DNA of 64,000 nucleotides from Halorubrum laminariae. GTDB taxonomy: Archaea > Halobacteriota > Halobacteria > Halobacteriales > Haloferacaceae. The notes beneath the pieces are model-generated. The model did no database searches, had not been told where the DNA came from, and saw nothing but the letters and a program-made list of their open reading frames with translations. The first letter of the stretch is position 1. Each line of letters starts with the position of its first letter. Where the stretch lies: contig NZ_JANHDL010000001.1 in assembly GCF_024494655.1 (NCBI RefSeq), positions 545,747-609,746 on the forward strand. The letters are read 5' to 3'. Of the stretch, positions 63,758 through 64,000 are shown one piece after another. The translations under genes and the position numbers were made by a program.

Positions 63758-63861
63758 GCTATCGAATGTACCGCAGTCGAGCGTTTAAGCCTAGCGGTCG
63801 GCGTTCTGCGTACGTTGGCGTTTCGTCGCGTGGATTGGCAGCATGTGAACGTCGCTCTCTG

Positions 63862-64000
63862 TATAAAAATACGAAAAGCCCAGAGACACGCGTCTCTGGG
63901 CTGTGGGTGGTTGAGACCTAGTGTGGGTCTCGGTAGTGGATGTGGGAGGTATGCTCCCGTATGAGTGGGTAGGCGGCGAACCGCGGTTCCCAGAGGATCG
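63862..64000 (+). ncRNA. Hairpin-rich region, possible start of a structured RNA or mRNA leader (cut by window end)
   Basis: TATAAAAAT (63862-63870) is a strong TATA box. After it come four hairpins: 63877-63886 with 63893-63902 (10 bp), 63913-63918 with 63926-63931, 63944-63948 with 63954-63958, and GCGG-cgaa-CCGC at 63973-63984. G-rich single-stranded runs lie between them. No reading frame of note. Could be a stable RNA or a long leader of a gene beyond the edge. Confidence 0.35.

Overview
The window is a piece of a haloarchaeal chromosome, most like Halorubrum or a near relative. The genome is GC-rich (68 % in one line counted inside rpoB', 18001-18060) and the proteins are very acidic. 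The RNA polymerase large subunits are split in the archaeal way (B'', B', A', A''). Other haloarchaeal marks are a fused-doublet histone, Rpa2 and Rpa3/Rpap3 single-strand binding proteins, a Tat lipoprotein signal on the transporter binding protein, a TRASH-domain copper-type regulator, and many leaderless promoters with a TATA-like box about 26 nt before the start codon. Genus is an inference; domain and class are secure.

Layout. 1-2969: cobalamin genes (cbiB cut by the window edge, cbiA, a CobT-like gene), minus strand. 3178-8137: a complete urea-type ABC transporter urtA-B-C-D-E, minus strand, with small leader ORFs before urtA and urtB. 8531-10387: an NhaP/TrkA antiporter. 10452-11019: an unusual array of tRNA-Arg tail copies and perfect hairpins, then tRNA-Arg. 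11352-14375: rpa2, histone hstA and a histone deacetylase-family gene, conserved chromatin/replication neighbours. 14391-14715: a second tail/hairpin module and two identical tRNA-Asp genes. 15036-24508: rpoH-rpoB''-rpoB'-rpoA'-rpoA''-nusA-rps12-rps7. 24665-32635: aconitase, dUTPase, CBS protein, a DUF5787-like protein, NUDIX hydrolase, rpa3-rpap3 and a ribbon-helix-helix protein.

32829-38337 shows decay. The 2-oxoacid dehydrogenase operon has intact E1-beta, E2 and E3, but its E1-alpha has lost the whole central thiamine-diphosphate region by an in-frame deletion. Just beyond, a copper-chaperone gene has lost its metal-binding N-terminal part, also in frame, while its divergent TRASH regulator is intact. 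38637-45241: a secreted glycoprotein-like protein, adenosylhomocysteinase, a dispersed structured repeat, NucS, L10e and a Ski2-like helicase.

45336-49556 is the accessory region. It holds tRNA-Pro, tRNA-Phe, an AT-rich TnpB-like RNA-guided-nuclease gene, a five-hairpin candidate RNA, a second copy of the tRNA-Phe tail, a broken membrane-protein gene, and an IS1341-type element (tnpB plus a divergent 45-codon ORF). 49806-63593 returns to ordinary housekeeping and conserved haloarchaeal genes: cold-shock protein, two [2Fe-2S] proteins, UspA, ROK kinase, PrsW, FAU-1, NifU domain, PUA, EEP phosphatase, DUF1028, VOC and a regulator. The end has tRNA-Cys and the start of a hairpin-rich transcript-like region.

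The strongest candidates for something undescribed are the hairpin plus inverted-tail modules found on the 3' side of four of the five tRNA loci, and the tRNA-Phe-flanked AT-rich island with a TnpB-like protein and a candidate structured RNA. No CRISPR array, rRNA or origin was seen.
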